Shown piece by piece: positions 14,478 to 25,990 of a DNA stretch of 64,000 nt. The stretch comes from Glandiceps talaboti (taxonomy: Eukaryota > Hemichordata > Enteropneusta > Spengelidae). The translations under genes were made by a program, and so were the position numbers. The notes beneath the pieces are model-generated. The model was not told the DNA's origin, ran no database searches, and worked only from the letters and a program-made list of their open reading frames with translations. Where the stretch lies: the NCBI RefSeq assembly GCF_964340395.1, contig NC_135556.1, positions 17,201,642 to 17,265,641 of the forward strand, read 5' to 3'. The number at the start of each line of letters is the position of its first letter. Within the stretch, counting starts at the first letter, position 1.

Positions 14478-16139
14478 TCAGGAAAGTTTACAGCGACAAA
14501 AGAGGCTGTGGAGAGAGCGGCGGAATTGTTTAATCGAGTATGCATAGCAGAGTGGGTCTAACGCGCTGTTGGTGTAGTATATCCAATAAAATGCGTTGAA
14601 CAGGGCAGGGTTGAAACAAGACGGACAGAAACTTGCACCCATGGCAGCAAGGTGATACGGCATACAACATACGACTATTGCCACCACTAACGTAGTCACT
14701 GTACTCAGAGCTTTGTTGTCATTCGACGTGGAAGCTCTGTTGTCTTTGGATCGCTGTTTGGGACATTTTCTGTCTCCATTTGCCTGTCTGTTGTCTGTTC
14801 CGGGTGATTTAACCCGTCCATTCTGGATAGGTTCGTTGTTACCTTGACCGACTTCTGGTGTTCTGATGTCTATATCGATAGTTATACCATCTTGCGATGA
14901 CTTAACATCCAACTTTGTAACTATTCCTGTTTGACTCACATCTGAAGTGTCAGTCCTGATATCGGTAACAGGTGTCTTGGCATCAACCATGCACGAATGT
15001 TTTGTTGTATTCGTTGCATCTTCAAAAGCAGGGTTGTCGTAGACGAAGACAGAGGCGTTACCATCTATCTCTGCGTTGTCTGCTTCTGTACAAAGAGTAT
15101 TGTCGTACTTTTCTGACACGTTGATATAATCAAGTTCTAACGGACATAAAATGTTCTCATTGTCCGCCGACATACACTCTTTACGACGGTCGCCGTTCCG
15201 TGAACTGTTCGAGTTCATAGCTTTACACGTACCTGTCAGCGATCGTTCATTTTGCACTGAATTACGATGGCCACGTTCTTTATTCGTTAAACTTGGACAC
15301 TTACCCTTTCCGTGAGATATCTTTTGAACTTCACCAGATATTGTAGAGAGATTGTTTCCTTCACTACTTTGTTCTTTATGATTGTTTGGGGTATTTTTCG
15401 TAAACATATTCAGAGCACCAGTCGCGCGCTTTGTTTTCCTATTCGCGACTTTCTTAGCAACGGCATATATACGGATGTACAAAATAATAAGTATCGCCAT
15501 CGGCAACCAAAAACCAAGCGCTGTCTGGGTCCACGTAAACCACGTATGATTTAAATAGTCAATAACGCATTCCTCGGCCGAAAATTCGTAAAAACCTTGA
15601 ACATGTGGCCAGAGGGCGATAGGCATAGCATACATCACAACTGCGACAACCCATGTGATTGCAACCATTCTCAAAATTCGCTTTTTTGTGGTTTCCATCA
15701 TGTGTTTAATCGGATCTTTCAGGGACTGGTAACGATCGATGCTGATGGCAATAATTGTAAATAAAGCCACTGCACATGCTAAATAGTCCACTGTTAACCA
15801 AATATCACAAGCTATTCTTCCGAATGGCCAGTATCCTATGGCAAGATACAATGTATAACCAGGTACGGAATTCAGACCGATAACAAGATCTGCAATGGCC
15901 AAATTTACAACGAAGTAATAATTCTTCTTTCGAAGCTGGCGATGAGAACGGAAAATTACGAGAACGAGTAAATTGCCGACGACAATAAAAAGGGTTAGTA
16001 GTCCTCCGATGATGCCAATCCCCATTAACCGTAGAAGATCGTCCCCAGCTTTCTGGATGTTTGTAAAATTTGTACCGTTCATCTGGAACGTAGTAAAGTT
16101 GAACACGGTGACGCTGTTGTTTGTTGAGTTGTCATCCAT
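14478..16139 (-). CDS. Aminergic class A GPCR, muscarinic/histamine H3-like
   Basis: A 553-aa seven-transmembrane receptor encoded in one uninterrupted exon, acting at the plasma membrane. The N-terminus has NxS/T glycosylation sites (N4, N7, N14, N21, N24). TM1 is about 40-63. TM2 carries NLAIADL (79-85). TM3 carries the amine-binding Asp D118 followed by Tyr, and DRY at 135-137. C111 and C191 can form the TM3-ECL2 disulfide. ICL3 is very long (about 230-478), Ser/Asn-rich and basic at both ends, as in muscarinic and H3 receptors. TM7 has W519, Y522 and DPLCY (528-532). TM6 is unusual: CCMPY (491-495) replaces CWxPY, so the toggle Trp is Cys. The start was chosen at an ATG in good context (GCAGCATGG), with an AG acceptor-like site TTTATAG 35 bp upstream suggesting a 5' UTR intron. 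Ligand and subtype cannot be assigned; acetylcholine or a biogenic amine is likely. Confidence 0.93.
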   Translation of the reverse strand: MDDNSTNNSVTVFNFTTFQMNGTNFTNIQKAGDDLLRLMGIGIIGGLLTLFIVVGNLLVLVIFRSHRQLRKKNYYFVVNLAIADLVIGLNSVPGYTLYLAIGYWPFGRIACDIWLTVDYLACAVALFTIIAISIDRYQSLKDPIKHMMETTKKRILRMVAITWVVAVVMYAMPIALWPHVQGFYEFSAEECVIDYLNHTWFTWTQTALGFWLPMAILIILYIRIYAVAKKVANRKTKRATGALNMFTKNTPNNHKEQSSEGNNLSTISGEVQKISHGKGKCPSLTNKERGHRNSVQNERSLTGTCKAMNSNSSRNGDRRKECMSADNENILCPLELDYINVSEKYDNTLCTEADNAEIDGNASVFVYDNPAFEDATNTTKHSCMVDAKTPVTDIRTDTSDVSQTGIVTKLDVKSSQDGITIDIDIRTPEVGQGNNEPIQNGRVKSPGTDNRQANGDRKCPKQRSKDNRASTSNDNKALSTVTTLVVAIVVCCMPYHLAAMGASFCPSCFNPALFNAFYWIYYTNSALDPLCYAYSIKQFRRSLHSLFCRCKLS

Positions 16140-17086
16140 GCTGCACCAGTGCTAGCTGTATTGCACGTCCCTATAAACAAATATTCAGTCCTCGACTCTG
16201 GCATAAAAACAAACGAATAAAACTTGTTAAACCTGCAATGTTTTATAACAGTGCTAAACACGGTGCTGCGATACATTATGGCACGTGACTACATCGTGTG
16301 AATTGTAAATACGGTCTGAACGTGCGTGGTCGATTTCAATCATTTGCATAATTGTAACTATGTTGCGCACGCATTTTCGAAAGCAACGCGTTGACATTTT
16401 CCCTTTTCAATCATCATTTTTGGTTTAATAAAACTGTCAAATTTTGAAAAAAACCTCCTTAATTACGTTATGCAGTGGCGAATAATTCATGACGTGAAAA
16501 CAAACAGCATCTCGTGATCTCCCACAAATACAATTACATATTATCCACTTTTCTAACATACTTGAAATCAATAACTGTCTTCAAATATTCTGACAGACGG
16601 AATATAAATGATTGATTTTAAAATAGAAATATAAATGTGACCCGAAAAATCGAACTTTAATGAAAAGAATGCAATGTTTGCTTTAATGGCCTTGTACACC
16701 GTTAGTGATATTAACACTCTATTGTTACCGACCCCTATTGAATCGTTTTACCCGCATCAACTCCAACAGACCCAAATTATTCATAAGCTTATGGCAGCAA
16801 TAACAATATATCACCGGAAATTATAGAGATACAGTTTTGATTAAAAACATATCTGCAGTTATTATTTATATTTATATAGTTTTTTATTTATACTTTATAT
16901 ATGTCTATAAGTATAGTACGTATAGATATAACAAAGATACTATTGTTAGAATTATTGAGGAGAGTATCAGTGCAATCGTGTTTTTTTAATCAATCGACCG
17001 AAGCATAATAAGGAAGGTAATTATGCGCTTGTAATTGAGTGCGACTTCCGGTAGCAGTCTACAGCTGCCAGCCTCAGCTATGTATG
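16140..17086. other. Upstream flank of the GPCR gene, nothing further recognised
   Basis: 5' flank of the minus-strand receptor. No clear TATA box or second gene is visible. Confidence 0.4.
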
Positions 17087-17087
17087 T

Positions 17088-17289
<202 letters not shown>

Positions 17290-17387
17290 TTATCTCTCTG
17301 TCATCCCTCTACGTAAGTCTGTTGAATTCAATCACCAATTAAATGTCCCTTCAGCTACCACCCAATCTGTCTATCAGGCTAACAACC

Positions 17388-17433
17388 CATCCACCCACCC
17401 ACCCACCAACCCACCAACCCACCCACCCACCCA
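17388..17433. repeat. CCCA-rich short repeat
   Basis: Irregular CCCA/CCAA units just downstream of the AATC array. Confidence 0.8.
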
Positions 17434-18063
17434 GATATATAGGAGATATATAGGAGAACATCGAGGGATCCTTTTAAAAAAATCAGTTTCGCATGTCACA
17501 CAAAAATGGTAATGTCCGTAACGGTGGTATAATATCATCACTTGCTATTGCAGATATAGTAAAGTCGCTTCGGTAGGTTATTAATAAAGAACTTTACTAA
17601 ATTAGATACAAGATACTTAAAGAAAACTTCATTATTTCACGTAAGAGAAATTATGGTGGCATAGTTCCATACATTAAACACGTGATATTGAAATACAGAT
17701 GCAGGTACAATATACAAAATATACACATGGTTTTATGTCTCCAAATATTATATATATATATTTAACCTTCCCTCTTGTTTTTTTTTGTTACCAAGGTTTT
17801 TGTAATCATTTATATTTGTGAACATAAATCACTGATTATTATACATGTATGTGTGTTCTAGATTTCGATGAGATATCATGGTGATTTGTACTGTCCGTAA
17901 CATAGTATCCGTAACATGTAACGTTTTTTCCCAAAATTGTCCGACGATTGCTTTAACACTGTTATGGGTTAAAGTGCAATAAATCTTTTCAACCCAGCCC
18001 CAAATGATAATGTTTATATAGATGATACTAGATTACATGTGTTCGTTATATAGCTTGTCTCCA

Positions 18064-18064
<1 letters not shown>
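17434..18064. other. Intergenic, nothing recognised
   Basis: Unique AT-rich sequence without a supported gene. Confidence 0.5.
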
Positions 18065-18094
<30 letters not shown>

Positions 18095-18372
18095 AATAAT
18101 AATAATCTTTATTTATACTGGATAGTTCTTTAAGCATATAAACACTTGTCTCCCAAGAAGTCCAGTGAGGGCCATACCTCATGGGTTCAGTGTTAATGCA
18201 GGAGGAAATCGGAGTACCCGGGGAAAACCTGCGTTGTTCGGTAGAGTCAAACTGAACGACACTTTTCTTACTCACAGCGTAGTAAATTTAATCGAACCCT
18301 GAATGGGGTTCGAACCCCGACCGCAGTGGTAAGAGGCAAGTGGTTTAACCACTCGGCCACAGATACCCAAAT
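18065..18372 (-). mobile_element. tRNA-derived SINE, full-length copy
   Basis: On the minus strand the head reads GTGGCCGAGTGGTTAAACC and then GGGGTTCGAACCCC. These are the A box (TGGCCGAGTGG) and B box (GGTTCGAAC) of an RNA polymerase III promoter, derived from a Leu/Ser-type tRNA. A non-tRNA body of about 190 bp follows, and the 3' end is an ATT-type trinucleotide tail (about 18065-18108). A second copy starts near 63817. The tRNA-like part has no complete acceptor stem, so it is a retroposon and not a tRNA gene. Confidence 0.85.
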
Positions 18373-18860
18373 AGGGATACATATACGGTACTACAATAGG
18401 GATACACATTGTTGAAGTTACATTACAAGTCACTATAAACACCTGGGTGTCCACACAAAAGTAGGCATCTGGTTCCAGTATTCATGATTGAAGGAAATAA
18501 ACTTTTAGAAAGCTTCTGTAGTATATTATTTCGTGATCACACTGAGCAGTATCTGGGACAGTGTAAATGGATTGAAAATATCTTGAACTACGAACTATGG
18601 TCATGATTGTGAAATAAAGATATAGCCTAAAACTGAAAATCATTTCGCGTTAAAAGCTACAAAGTGAACAACCTTTATAGGACACATGTACTCTGTTACA
18701 GTTTGTAAGACATGGCTTAATTACTGGAAACCGTTATTTATGTAAATAAATTCCTCATTTTTATATTCATAGGATGTTTACCAAAACCTATTCAGTTCTA
18801 GTCATTACCCTAAAGAATAATAATATGTGTACCAAATTCAGACATGTTTTTGAGAAAACG
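18373..18860. other. Intergenic, nothing recognised
   Basis: AT-rich sequence without a supported feature. Confidence 0.5.
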
Positions 18861-18862
18861 AT

Positions 18863-18990
18863 GACACAGACACAGACACAAACACAAACACAGACACAGA
18901 CACAGACACAGACAGACACAGACACAAACACAGACAGACAGACAGACAGACACAGACACAGACACACACAGACGGACACACAGACACACA
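18863..18990. repeat. (ACAGAC)n / (ACAG)n microsatellite
   Basis: Hexanucleotide ACAGAC and ACAAAC units mixed with ACAG blocks. Open frames on both strands are artefacts. Confidence 0.93.
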
Positions 18991-19249
18991 TCACTAAAAC
19001 ATAACCCTCCCTTATATACGGAAGGTAAAAACATAACCGAAGGTCAAAATTATAAATCTGTAAAAACTGGACATCCACAAATATCCTTTTCATGTACTTA
19101 TTGTGCGTGAATGGAACGCTCGCGCTCTGTCGCACTATGTCACCAACAGTACTTGTCTTGATCAAAATTTACCAGTGCAGTATGAGTCTGCTCGCGACAA
19201 AGTTTAGCGCCACCACAGTCACCTCTTGACTACACTCTCGTTTTAGGTA

Positions 19250-19560
19250 ACATTATTTCGACCAATGATAGTACGTCGAACTTGTGTACAGAAGCGGGTC
19301 CAGCAATAAGATTTATGATTGGCCCATATAAATATTGACCAGGTGGTCTGTACATACACAGACTTACAGACTTGCATGAATTCATCAGCAGTTAGCAGAT
19401 GCCGGTTCGGTACCGAACACTACATTGAATTGGACTGGACGTACAGATTACCATAGAACTTGTAGAATAGGCCGCTGTTGACCTGGTTGCTTTCCAGTGT
19501 ATCAGTGTAACACTAAAATCAAATTGGTTTCACATTGAATCATGTTTTACTTTTGTAAAG
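19250..19560 (+). promoter_or_regulatory. Possible promoter and noncoding first exon
   Basis: A CCAAT at about 19261 and an ATTGG (inverted CCAAT) at about 19318 precede a TATAAATA element at about 19328. About 230 bp downstream is a strong donor, TTGTAAAG|GTAAGA, at 19560/19561. Composition is less AT-rich than the flanks. No open frame of note lies in the putative exon and no partner exon was recognised, so this could start a long noncoding RNA or be chance. Confidence 0.3.
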
Positions 19561-20140
19561 GTAAGATTGCTTAGTAAGATAATTTACTATACTTTGTGTA
19601 AATGTTAAAAAATTCTGACTGTCCCAGTGATCTGGAGTGAACGAGTCTTATATTATCTCTGATCATTTCATCCAACTATTATGATGTCTCCACTGTACAA
19701 ATCTTATAAATGGTCAGAGCTAAGACATCTTTGTCAACTATCCTGTTGTTGCTGAAGTCTAGAGTTGTAAACAAACACATTGCCGCACTATATCACACAC
19801 AGAAACATACATTAAAGAAAAATAAACATCTGTAAGTCTTATCACTGAATTCAGTTCATGTTCAGTTTATTTACTGTCTTACTGTCAAGATTTAAAAGGA
19901 AAGAATAAGTTACAAATCAAACAACAGCTTCCAATGGAAAGAAGTAGATATATGAGAAAAGATACAAGTGAATGCCCTCTGATGTAGACATAGAAATCAA
20001 ATTGGTAACGAAATGCCCTGATGCCCAAGATGGGTTATGAATGATATGTAAATATATGGAGTTGTATTATATGTTGTAATAGTAGATACTTGGGACGCCA
20101 TTTTGGTTGAAATCTGTGAAATGATATACACAAGAACTTA
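19561..20140. other. Intergenic, nothing recognised
   Basis: AT-rich sequence without a supported feature. It would be intronic if the promoter upstream is real. Confidence 0.45.
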
Positions 20141-20420
20141 CAACTGCAGACATCAGACCATGGACAAATGGAACCAGTTACAAACTGGGAAAGTTAAGCC
20201 TCTTTATGTGTACATGAAATGCCAGGGGAACTGGAAATTTGTTTGTGAACATGAACTATTATGTAAAGTGGCCATGAAACTGTTCTTATCAAATGATGGA
20301 ATGTAATACAAGTCTCTGGTCTTCCAACATTCTGTGCCAAGTGTTATTAATCCAATTCAGTTGTTTACTTTCAATGTTTATAACAGGATCCGTTTGTCCA
20401 TGGTCTGATGTCGACAGTTG
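20141..20420. mobile_element. MITE family A, complete copy
   Basis: Starts CAACTGCAGACATCAGACCA and ends with the inverted match TGGTCTGATGTCGACAGTTG; the terminal inverted repeats extend over about 45 bp. It is flanked by TA on both sides, the target duplication of Tc1/mariner-type elements. At 280 bp it has no transposase. Related copies lie at 25281, 46165 and 53741. The open frame at 20103-20306 is read through from this element and is not a gene. Confidence 0.85.
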
Positions 20421-20890
20421 TATATAGCAGCAAAACAGTCCATACATTGTGATAGAAGTGGCCAAGTGTAATCACAGAGGCTCAGTTACTATGGTGATTT
20501 TTAATTCATTGGTAACCAACAAATGATGTCATAATGACTTTCTGACATTGACATATCTAAATACTGAGTGGGAACTCGTACAGTTGTTATACATTATACC
20601 ACGTTTAGAGTTTAGAATAACATAACTTTTTTTTCAAAAAAATATGAAGCAAAAATAATCACCAAAACTCATAAAGTTACAGACAATGCCTCTTTAAGTA
20701 ATCAAATAGAGAAATATTATATTAGTTTTTATACTGTGATCTAGGTTCTAATTACCTATGAGTAATGTTTTGCCTGTTCAGTTCTTTGTAAAACGGTCCA
20801 TTTTCTGGATTTACGGTTAGGAGAAAAGCAGTTTGACAGAGCCTGTTCACTTGAATAGGCAAACCTTTATTTGTAAGTACAACCCATAAC

Positions 20891-21098
20891 ACCAAAGTAA
20901 AGCATTTTCTGTGTATATCACAATCGTTTATAGCATCCATATCAAGTGTGAAAGTATACTGTTTCATTTGCTAATTGACCACATTAGAAAGGCCACATGC
21001 TAGGCTTGTAAATAAACCAACTGAAAGAGTATACTTTTACACTTGATATGAATGCTATAAACTGAGTGTGACACATAGAGAAAGTACTTTACTTCACC
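20891..21098. repeat. Imperfect foldback, about 85-bp arms
   Basis: Left arm 20891-20972 and right arm 21010-21098 are reverse complements with scattered mismatches; both arms share TTTATAGCAT and ATATCAAGTG. The spacer is short. It could be a MITE or a hairpin-RNA source. Confidence 0.7.
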
Positions 21099-21390
21099 AT
21101 TGTTATAAGAACCATTGGTCGTGGTATATGAACTAATTAATACTATTTTTTACTGACCAGATGAATGTATTTAAGGATATCAAATAGTGATTTTCTGAAT
21201 TCATTGCTGATGCATTCAGGCAACAGACATCTGCATAAATTCTTTTTGAAAATGATACATGTAAACAAGAATGAACAATATTAGTAGTATATAAGATCAG
21301 AACATGGCAACAAAAATGATATTCATAAGTAATGGTATAACATTTTCTTATCTAAAGTTCAGAGGACATCCAATACACACTTTTGAATGA

Positions 21391-21456
21391 AGCACTTTTT
21401 GTTAGTTGACAAACAGGATGATGGCACTTTTTGTTAGTTGACAAACAGGATGATTC
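21391..21456. repeat. Direct tandem duplication, about 33 bp
   Basis: GCACTTTTTGTTAGTTGACA and the following AACAGGATGAT occur twice in a row. Confidence 0.9.
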
Positions 21457-21594
21457 ATCATGCCCCAGTTACTATGTAAATCCCCAACTACCATGTTGAA
21501 TTTCACTTATTTGCATGATGTCAGAGTTCATGCGGGGAAAGCTTTCTGATAACACACAAACGTTTGTTAGAATGTCCTTAGTTACGTACTGGCT

Positions 21595-21730
21595 GGGTTT
21601 TTGTAGTGTGGGACCCCGAGGAGACTCTTAAGATATGTGGTGTTGCGCTGCCCTCACCAGCCTGAAAGGGTTGACCGATGTGTGAGGGCGCACTATCACG
21701 GCGCACCTTACAGACTAGACCCTGATCCTT
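21595..21730. other. Isolated GC-rich segment of unknown origin
   Basis: A patch markedly richer in GC than its surroundings, with several short complementary stretches (for example GCGCTGCCCTCA against TGAGGGCGCAC). It resembles a structured RNA or the body of an SINE, but it does not match 5S rRNA or a tRNA that I recognise. Confidence 0.35.
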
Positions 21731-22678
21731 ACATGTGTAAATTAGACAACTGCTGTGCTTGAAGTTAAGATAGATTACAATGATATATAAGATGGTCAAC
21801 AGATAAGAAGGATAAAAAAGATGGACAGAAAATACAAAAAATAGAAAACATCTCTTTCACAAAATCACTTTTAGCTTTATATTCTCAACTAACATTTCAT
21901 GAACATTAACAATTTGTAAAAAAACTAACATTTTCGTAAAATTCTGTGAAACAAAAAAGCACCAACTTTTAAAAAATTTATCGTTTTAAAAAGGTGAGAC
22001 TATCAAGGGTTATATACAAGTCCCATTTAATCAAACAGTAGCTATTGTAGTACACCGCTGATGCATAGGAATATCATTTTAGGACATATCCGTACTCTAT
22101 GGTTGATTTCAGTTTGTCAGTCAACTCTGACATGTACAGCCTTACACAGTATAAACTTCTTTTAATGATATTTGTTCTACCTCTATCAACATATTACCAT
22201 CATGTGATAAACTTCTAACAATAATCATATGATAAATCGTAAAAAACGTCATTATCAAATTAATGTAAGTAACTTCCTAACTCTAACACAAATAAGTATA
22301 TACTCACTTTGCAATAACAAATTTCCATGAAACAAAACATGATTGAAGTGAGGAAACTTTTACAGAACTGTTAAAGCTAAAGAACTTTGCAAAAACTCAT
22401 TTTTTCCAAGTTGAAAATCAATGATAAGAAAATGAAACTTTACATGACAGTAAAGTCAAATTTTACCTACCTAACTTTAAAGTAATGTATCGCTTTAAAA
22501 AGACAAGAATGAATTGTACAAAATGAATGTAGGCATGGCAGTAAAATTAAATTGTTTGTACTAACTTTTTAAGTAATTATTCCTTGAAAAAAAACCAAGT
22601 CTTACTTTTACATATTGAAAGCTAAAATGAATACCATGAAAATGAAACTTGTTGCAGCAAATAATAAATTTGTATTTG
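21731..22678. other. Intergenic, nothing recognised
   Basis: Strongly AT-rich sequence without a supported feature. Confidence 0.5.
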
Positions 22679-22998
22679 CGGATCAGGTATTTATTTAGGA
22701 TTTTTAATTTATAAGAGAATTTTATCATGACTTCCTACTTGAAAAATTAATGTGAAACAGCACAGACCAAGACTGTGTTTGTAACTCAATAAACTGCAGA
22801 AAGCTAAAAAATGTGTAAAAAAGTTTGTTATTGTATGTACAATAACAAACATTTTAGACATTTTAGTAATCTTTTGCAATTTATTGAGTTACAATAAGGA
22901 CTTGGCACATGTTATTTCTTGTTTATTTTTCAAGTAGGAAGCCATGATAAAATTGTTTTTATAAATTCAAAATCCAAAATAAATACCCAATCCTCATC
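22679..22998. repeat. Long palindrome, about 155-bp arms
   Basis: The whole segment folds on a centre at about 22836. The core TTTGTTATTGTA / TACAATAACAAA is perfect, and outer matches include TTTTATCATG, CTTCCTACTTGAAAAAT and AACTCAATAAA. Arms differ by substitutions and small indels. There is almost no loop, typical of a foldback transposon remnant. Confidence 0.8.
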
Positions 22999-24120
22999 CA
23001 TATGGTCACTTTAATACCAGGTTTGAGTTCAGTGAATTTCAAATGTTGGTTAAGTATGCTTCAGTAAGTAGAAATACTATGAGTACATTTTGAATATCTG
23101 GCAAAAATTATGTATAAACTCAGCTTGTGCCCCTTGAAGGTAAAATTAGTTTGAAATGGATCAATAACCATCAGCAGACACCATTAATTGAGTAAGAACG
23201 TACGAACTGCCAACAACAAATAAAGTTCATAGATTTACAAATAACAAAATCTCACCTGCTATGTTTGTAAGCATTAAAAAAAAGTCAAACTTAAAAAAAA
23301 GTCACAATAGTAACCTTTCTTGTAACGGTAGCACACTGAGTGCAAAAAATATTGAAATACATTCTTTACAAATTTCATGAAATTTCTTGAAAATAAATCC
23401 TTGTAATACTAGTCTCATAATACCACCATTTAAAATCAGCCCATATAAACTCTTAATGTTCACTACAAAGTAAAATATACTTGTTTGGTGTAAAATGGGG
23501 TATCTGGAGTAAAAATGTGGTATCTTTAAATAAAACAAACAAAATATATTTTGGGTTACAAAGGCATCACATGCCACATAAAGATTCTTCCTAGTAAGGG
23601 AGATAGGGGGCAGTATTGAAGGACTATACATACTGGCTTCATGGTATTAAATACCCAATATAATTTTTCGTCTTTTCATTAAAATCGTCTCATCAAAATT
23701 CAACATACAGTACATACGACAGTTAAAAAATTTAGCACTGATGTAAGTTTTAACTTCAAAATGTATATCTTTGTCAAAATTATGAAACCTGCATTTGTAT
23801 CAAGGTATGTTGAAAATAGTTTTTTGTTTGTGTAATATTACTAGTAAACTTTTTCCTAGCTATCAGTCTAAGTAGGATAGCCACAGACTAAAACTATTGT
23901 TGTTGAATGTGGGAAATGACAGATCTGAAGTGGGTGATAGCAGTGCTTTGATTATGTAAATATATTGTAATCAAGATGGTGTAAACACTACTGGACAAAA
24001 CTATATGTATGACTACTCAAGGAAAATTGCTATCAGAGATGCCATGTTACTGTGGATGTAATTACCACCTGCACCAGACTCTTGGGATGCTGTTATCCTA
24101 GGATACACAATCGCTAACTG
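22999..24120. other. Intergenic, nothing recognised
   Basis: AT-rich sequence without a supported gene. Open frames here have no recognisable domain. Confidence 0.5.
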
Positions 24121-24124
24121 ATCG

Positions 24125-24181
24125 AAACTAAACTAAACTAAACTAAACTAAACTAAACTAAGCTATTAACTAAACTAAACA
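24125..24181. repeat. (AAACT)n pentanucleotide repeat
   Basis: Nine or so AAACT units with one interruption near 24162. Confidence 0.9.
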
Positions 24182-24292
24182 TCCACATTCATTGACAGCT
24201 GATATCAATATGATCAACATGTTGCAACAATAGTATTAGTTTGTGTCCTAGTTAACTAGTTGATAGTTTACTTGTCACCATAGTAACACTTT

Positions 24293-24712
24293 GATCTTGT
24301 CACAGTCTTGGTTACCCACACTCTCACTGCTGGGGGGGGGGGGGGTGCTTCTACGAGAGTCTGGGGAAACCATGTTTCAAATACCCCACACCAGGGTTAC
24401 ACAGTACATTTCTTCCAAGTCATTAAAAGTGGGCTTACAAGGCCTGTTTGTTGTAGTTTAGATGTATGATACTTGAGAAGTGATAACTTGTCATGAAAGT
24501 ACCTAAATCGTTTAGAATACAAATACAAATACAAATACAATGTTGGATGTGAAGTATACCCCAGCATGCACTGCTCTAATAGCTACTTCCTGCATGGGCG
24601 AGTTGGAATCTCATTTCCCCAGACTCTTGTTTGGGGTGGTTTCGTAGGCAGAGACCCCCCCCCCCCCCCCCCATGTGGCGAGAGGCTGGGTAACTGAGAC
24701 TAATCTTGTCAT
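24293..24712. repeat. Inverted repeat carrying a poly-G and a poly-C tract
   Basis: The left arm (24293-24369) contains a 14-G run at about 24332-24345. The right arm (24612-24712) is its imperfect reverse complement and contains an 18-C run at 24655-24672. Shared arm words include GTTACCCA and AGAGTCTGGGGAAA. About 240 bp lie between the arms. Confidence 0.7.
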
Positions 24713-25280
24713 AGATAAATGTACTCTTATAACTTTACTTTGTCTATTTTGTTGTCTTGACGTGACCAATGAAAGTTGGCTGAATAACATGATTTACATA
24801 TCATTTAGGCCAAACCCCTACAACTACCATTGATATCAGTTCCACATGATGATATTAAACTTTGTTTGTTTGTCTGTCTGTCTGTCTGAAAATTCACATA
24901 AACAGATGGCAATGAATAGATATTTGAATTCATGATTCACTTCTTAAAAATATGTTAAAATATTAACAATTTCTTTTACATTGTTAATATTTTAGTGGCA
25001 ATATATTAAAAATATAAACATATCGCTGTAGGAGATGGAATATGCATACAGAACAAGTTTGTTTGTACAGTAACAGATAAAAACTTGTTGATTCATACAA
25101 TATAATTCTACGTAAGGGATTATTCATATCAAATATACTTACTGTGATTATTTGGTAACAATATCAATATTGTAAGATTTTCCAAGTCACATGATACATG
25201 TTTTGATACAAATTACATTTATGGTATGCAAACAGCACTCTTGTATAGATATACTGTTACGTTAGACACATAATTAAATA
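24713..25280. other. Intergenic, nothing recognised
   Basis: AT-rich sequence with a very short TCTG repeat near 24870. No gene seen. Confidence 0.5.
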
Positions 25281-25655
25281 CAATTGTCGACATCAGACTG
25301 TGGATGAACGGAACCTGTTACAAACAAGGAAATTATAAACAAATTATTGGATTATTAACACTTGGCACAGCATGTTAGAACAGTAGAGATTTGTATTACA
25401 CACCATGGTTTGATAAGGACAGTTTTATGGCCTCTTTTTATGTGTACATGAAATGCAAGCGGAACTGGAAATTTGCTTGTGAATGTGAACTATTATGTAA
25501 AGTAGTCATACACCTGTTCTTACCAAATGATGGATTGTAATAAAAGTCTCTATACTTCCAACATGCTGGGCTAAGTGTTATTAATCCAATTTAGTTGTTT
25601 ACTTTCCCTGTTTGTTAACAGGTGCCGTTTGTCCACAGTCTGATGTCAACAGTTG
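25281..25655. mobile_element. MITE family A, second complete copy
   Basis: Begins CAATTGTCGACATCAGACTG and ends CAGTCTGATGTCAACAGTTG, with TA on both sides. At 375 bp it is longer than the 20141 copy. The inner parts of the two ends also pair (GGATTATTAACACTTGGC against the reverse of CTAAGTGTTATTAATCC), so the inverted repeats were originally long. Confidence 0.85.
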
Positions 25656-25990
25656 TAACTCAGAATATGGACTTTCACGTTATGTAATTATACTGCATGG
25701 TACATTACATTACCTTTATCAAAAGTCATAACTGCTGCAGTGATGACTTTTTTTTAGCACAATTGTGTGAAGAAAGTGTTTCTTTTTTTCTAAAAAGCTT
25801 TGGTCCTCTCAACTTAAGTTTAAATATAAGTTATCAAATATCACTGATTTATTTGTCTTGGCAAGAATCGTATTTCAAATGTAATCATTCTTGCAAAAAT
25901 ATCCTAGTTTCTCTAAAATACGCTCCAAAAGCTGGTAAGGAAGTGATCTATGATATCATCTAGATGATATGAAATCATGTATTAGCACCA

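Noticed and set aside
18290-18372. Possible tRNA gene with good A and B boxes
   Set aside because: No complete acceptor stem; it continues into a repetitive body with an ATT tail and has a second dispersed copy, so it is a SINE head.
20103-20306. 67-codon open frame
   Set aside because: Most of it lies in the family A MITE and the frame is not shared by the other copies.
21595-21730. 5S rRNA or other known small RNA
   Set aside because: GC-rich and structured, but the 5S internal control region and conserved ends are not present.
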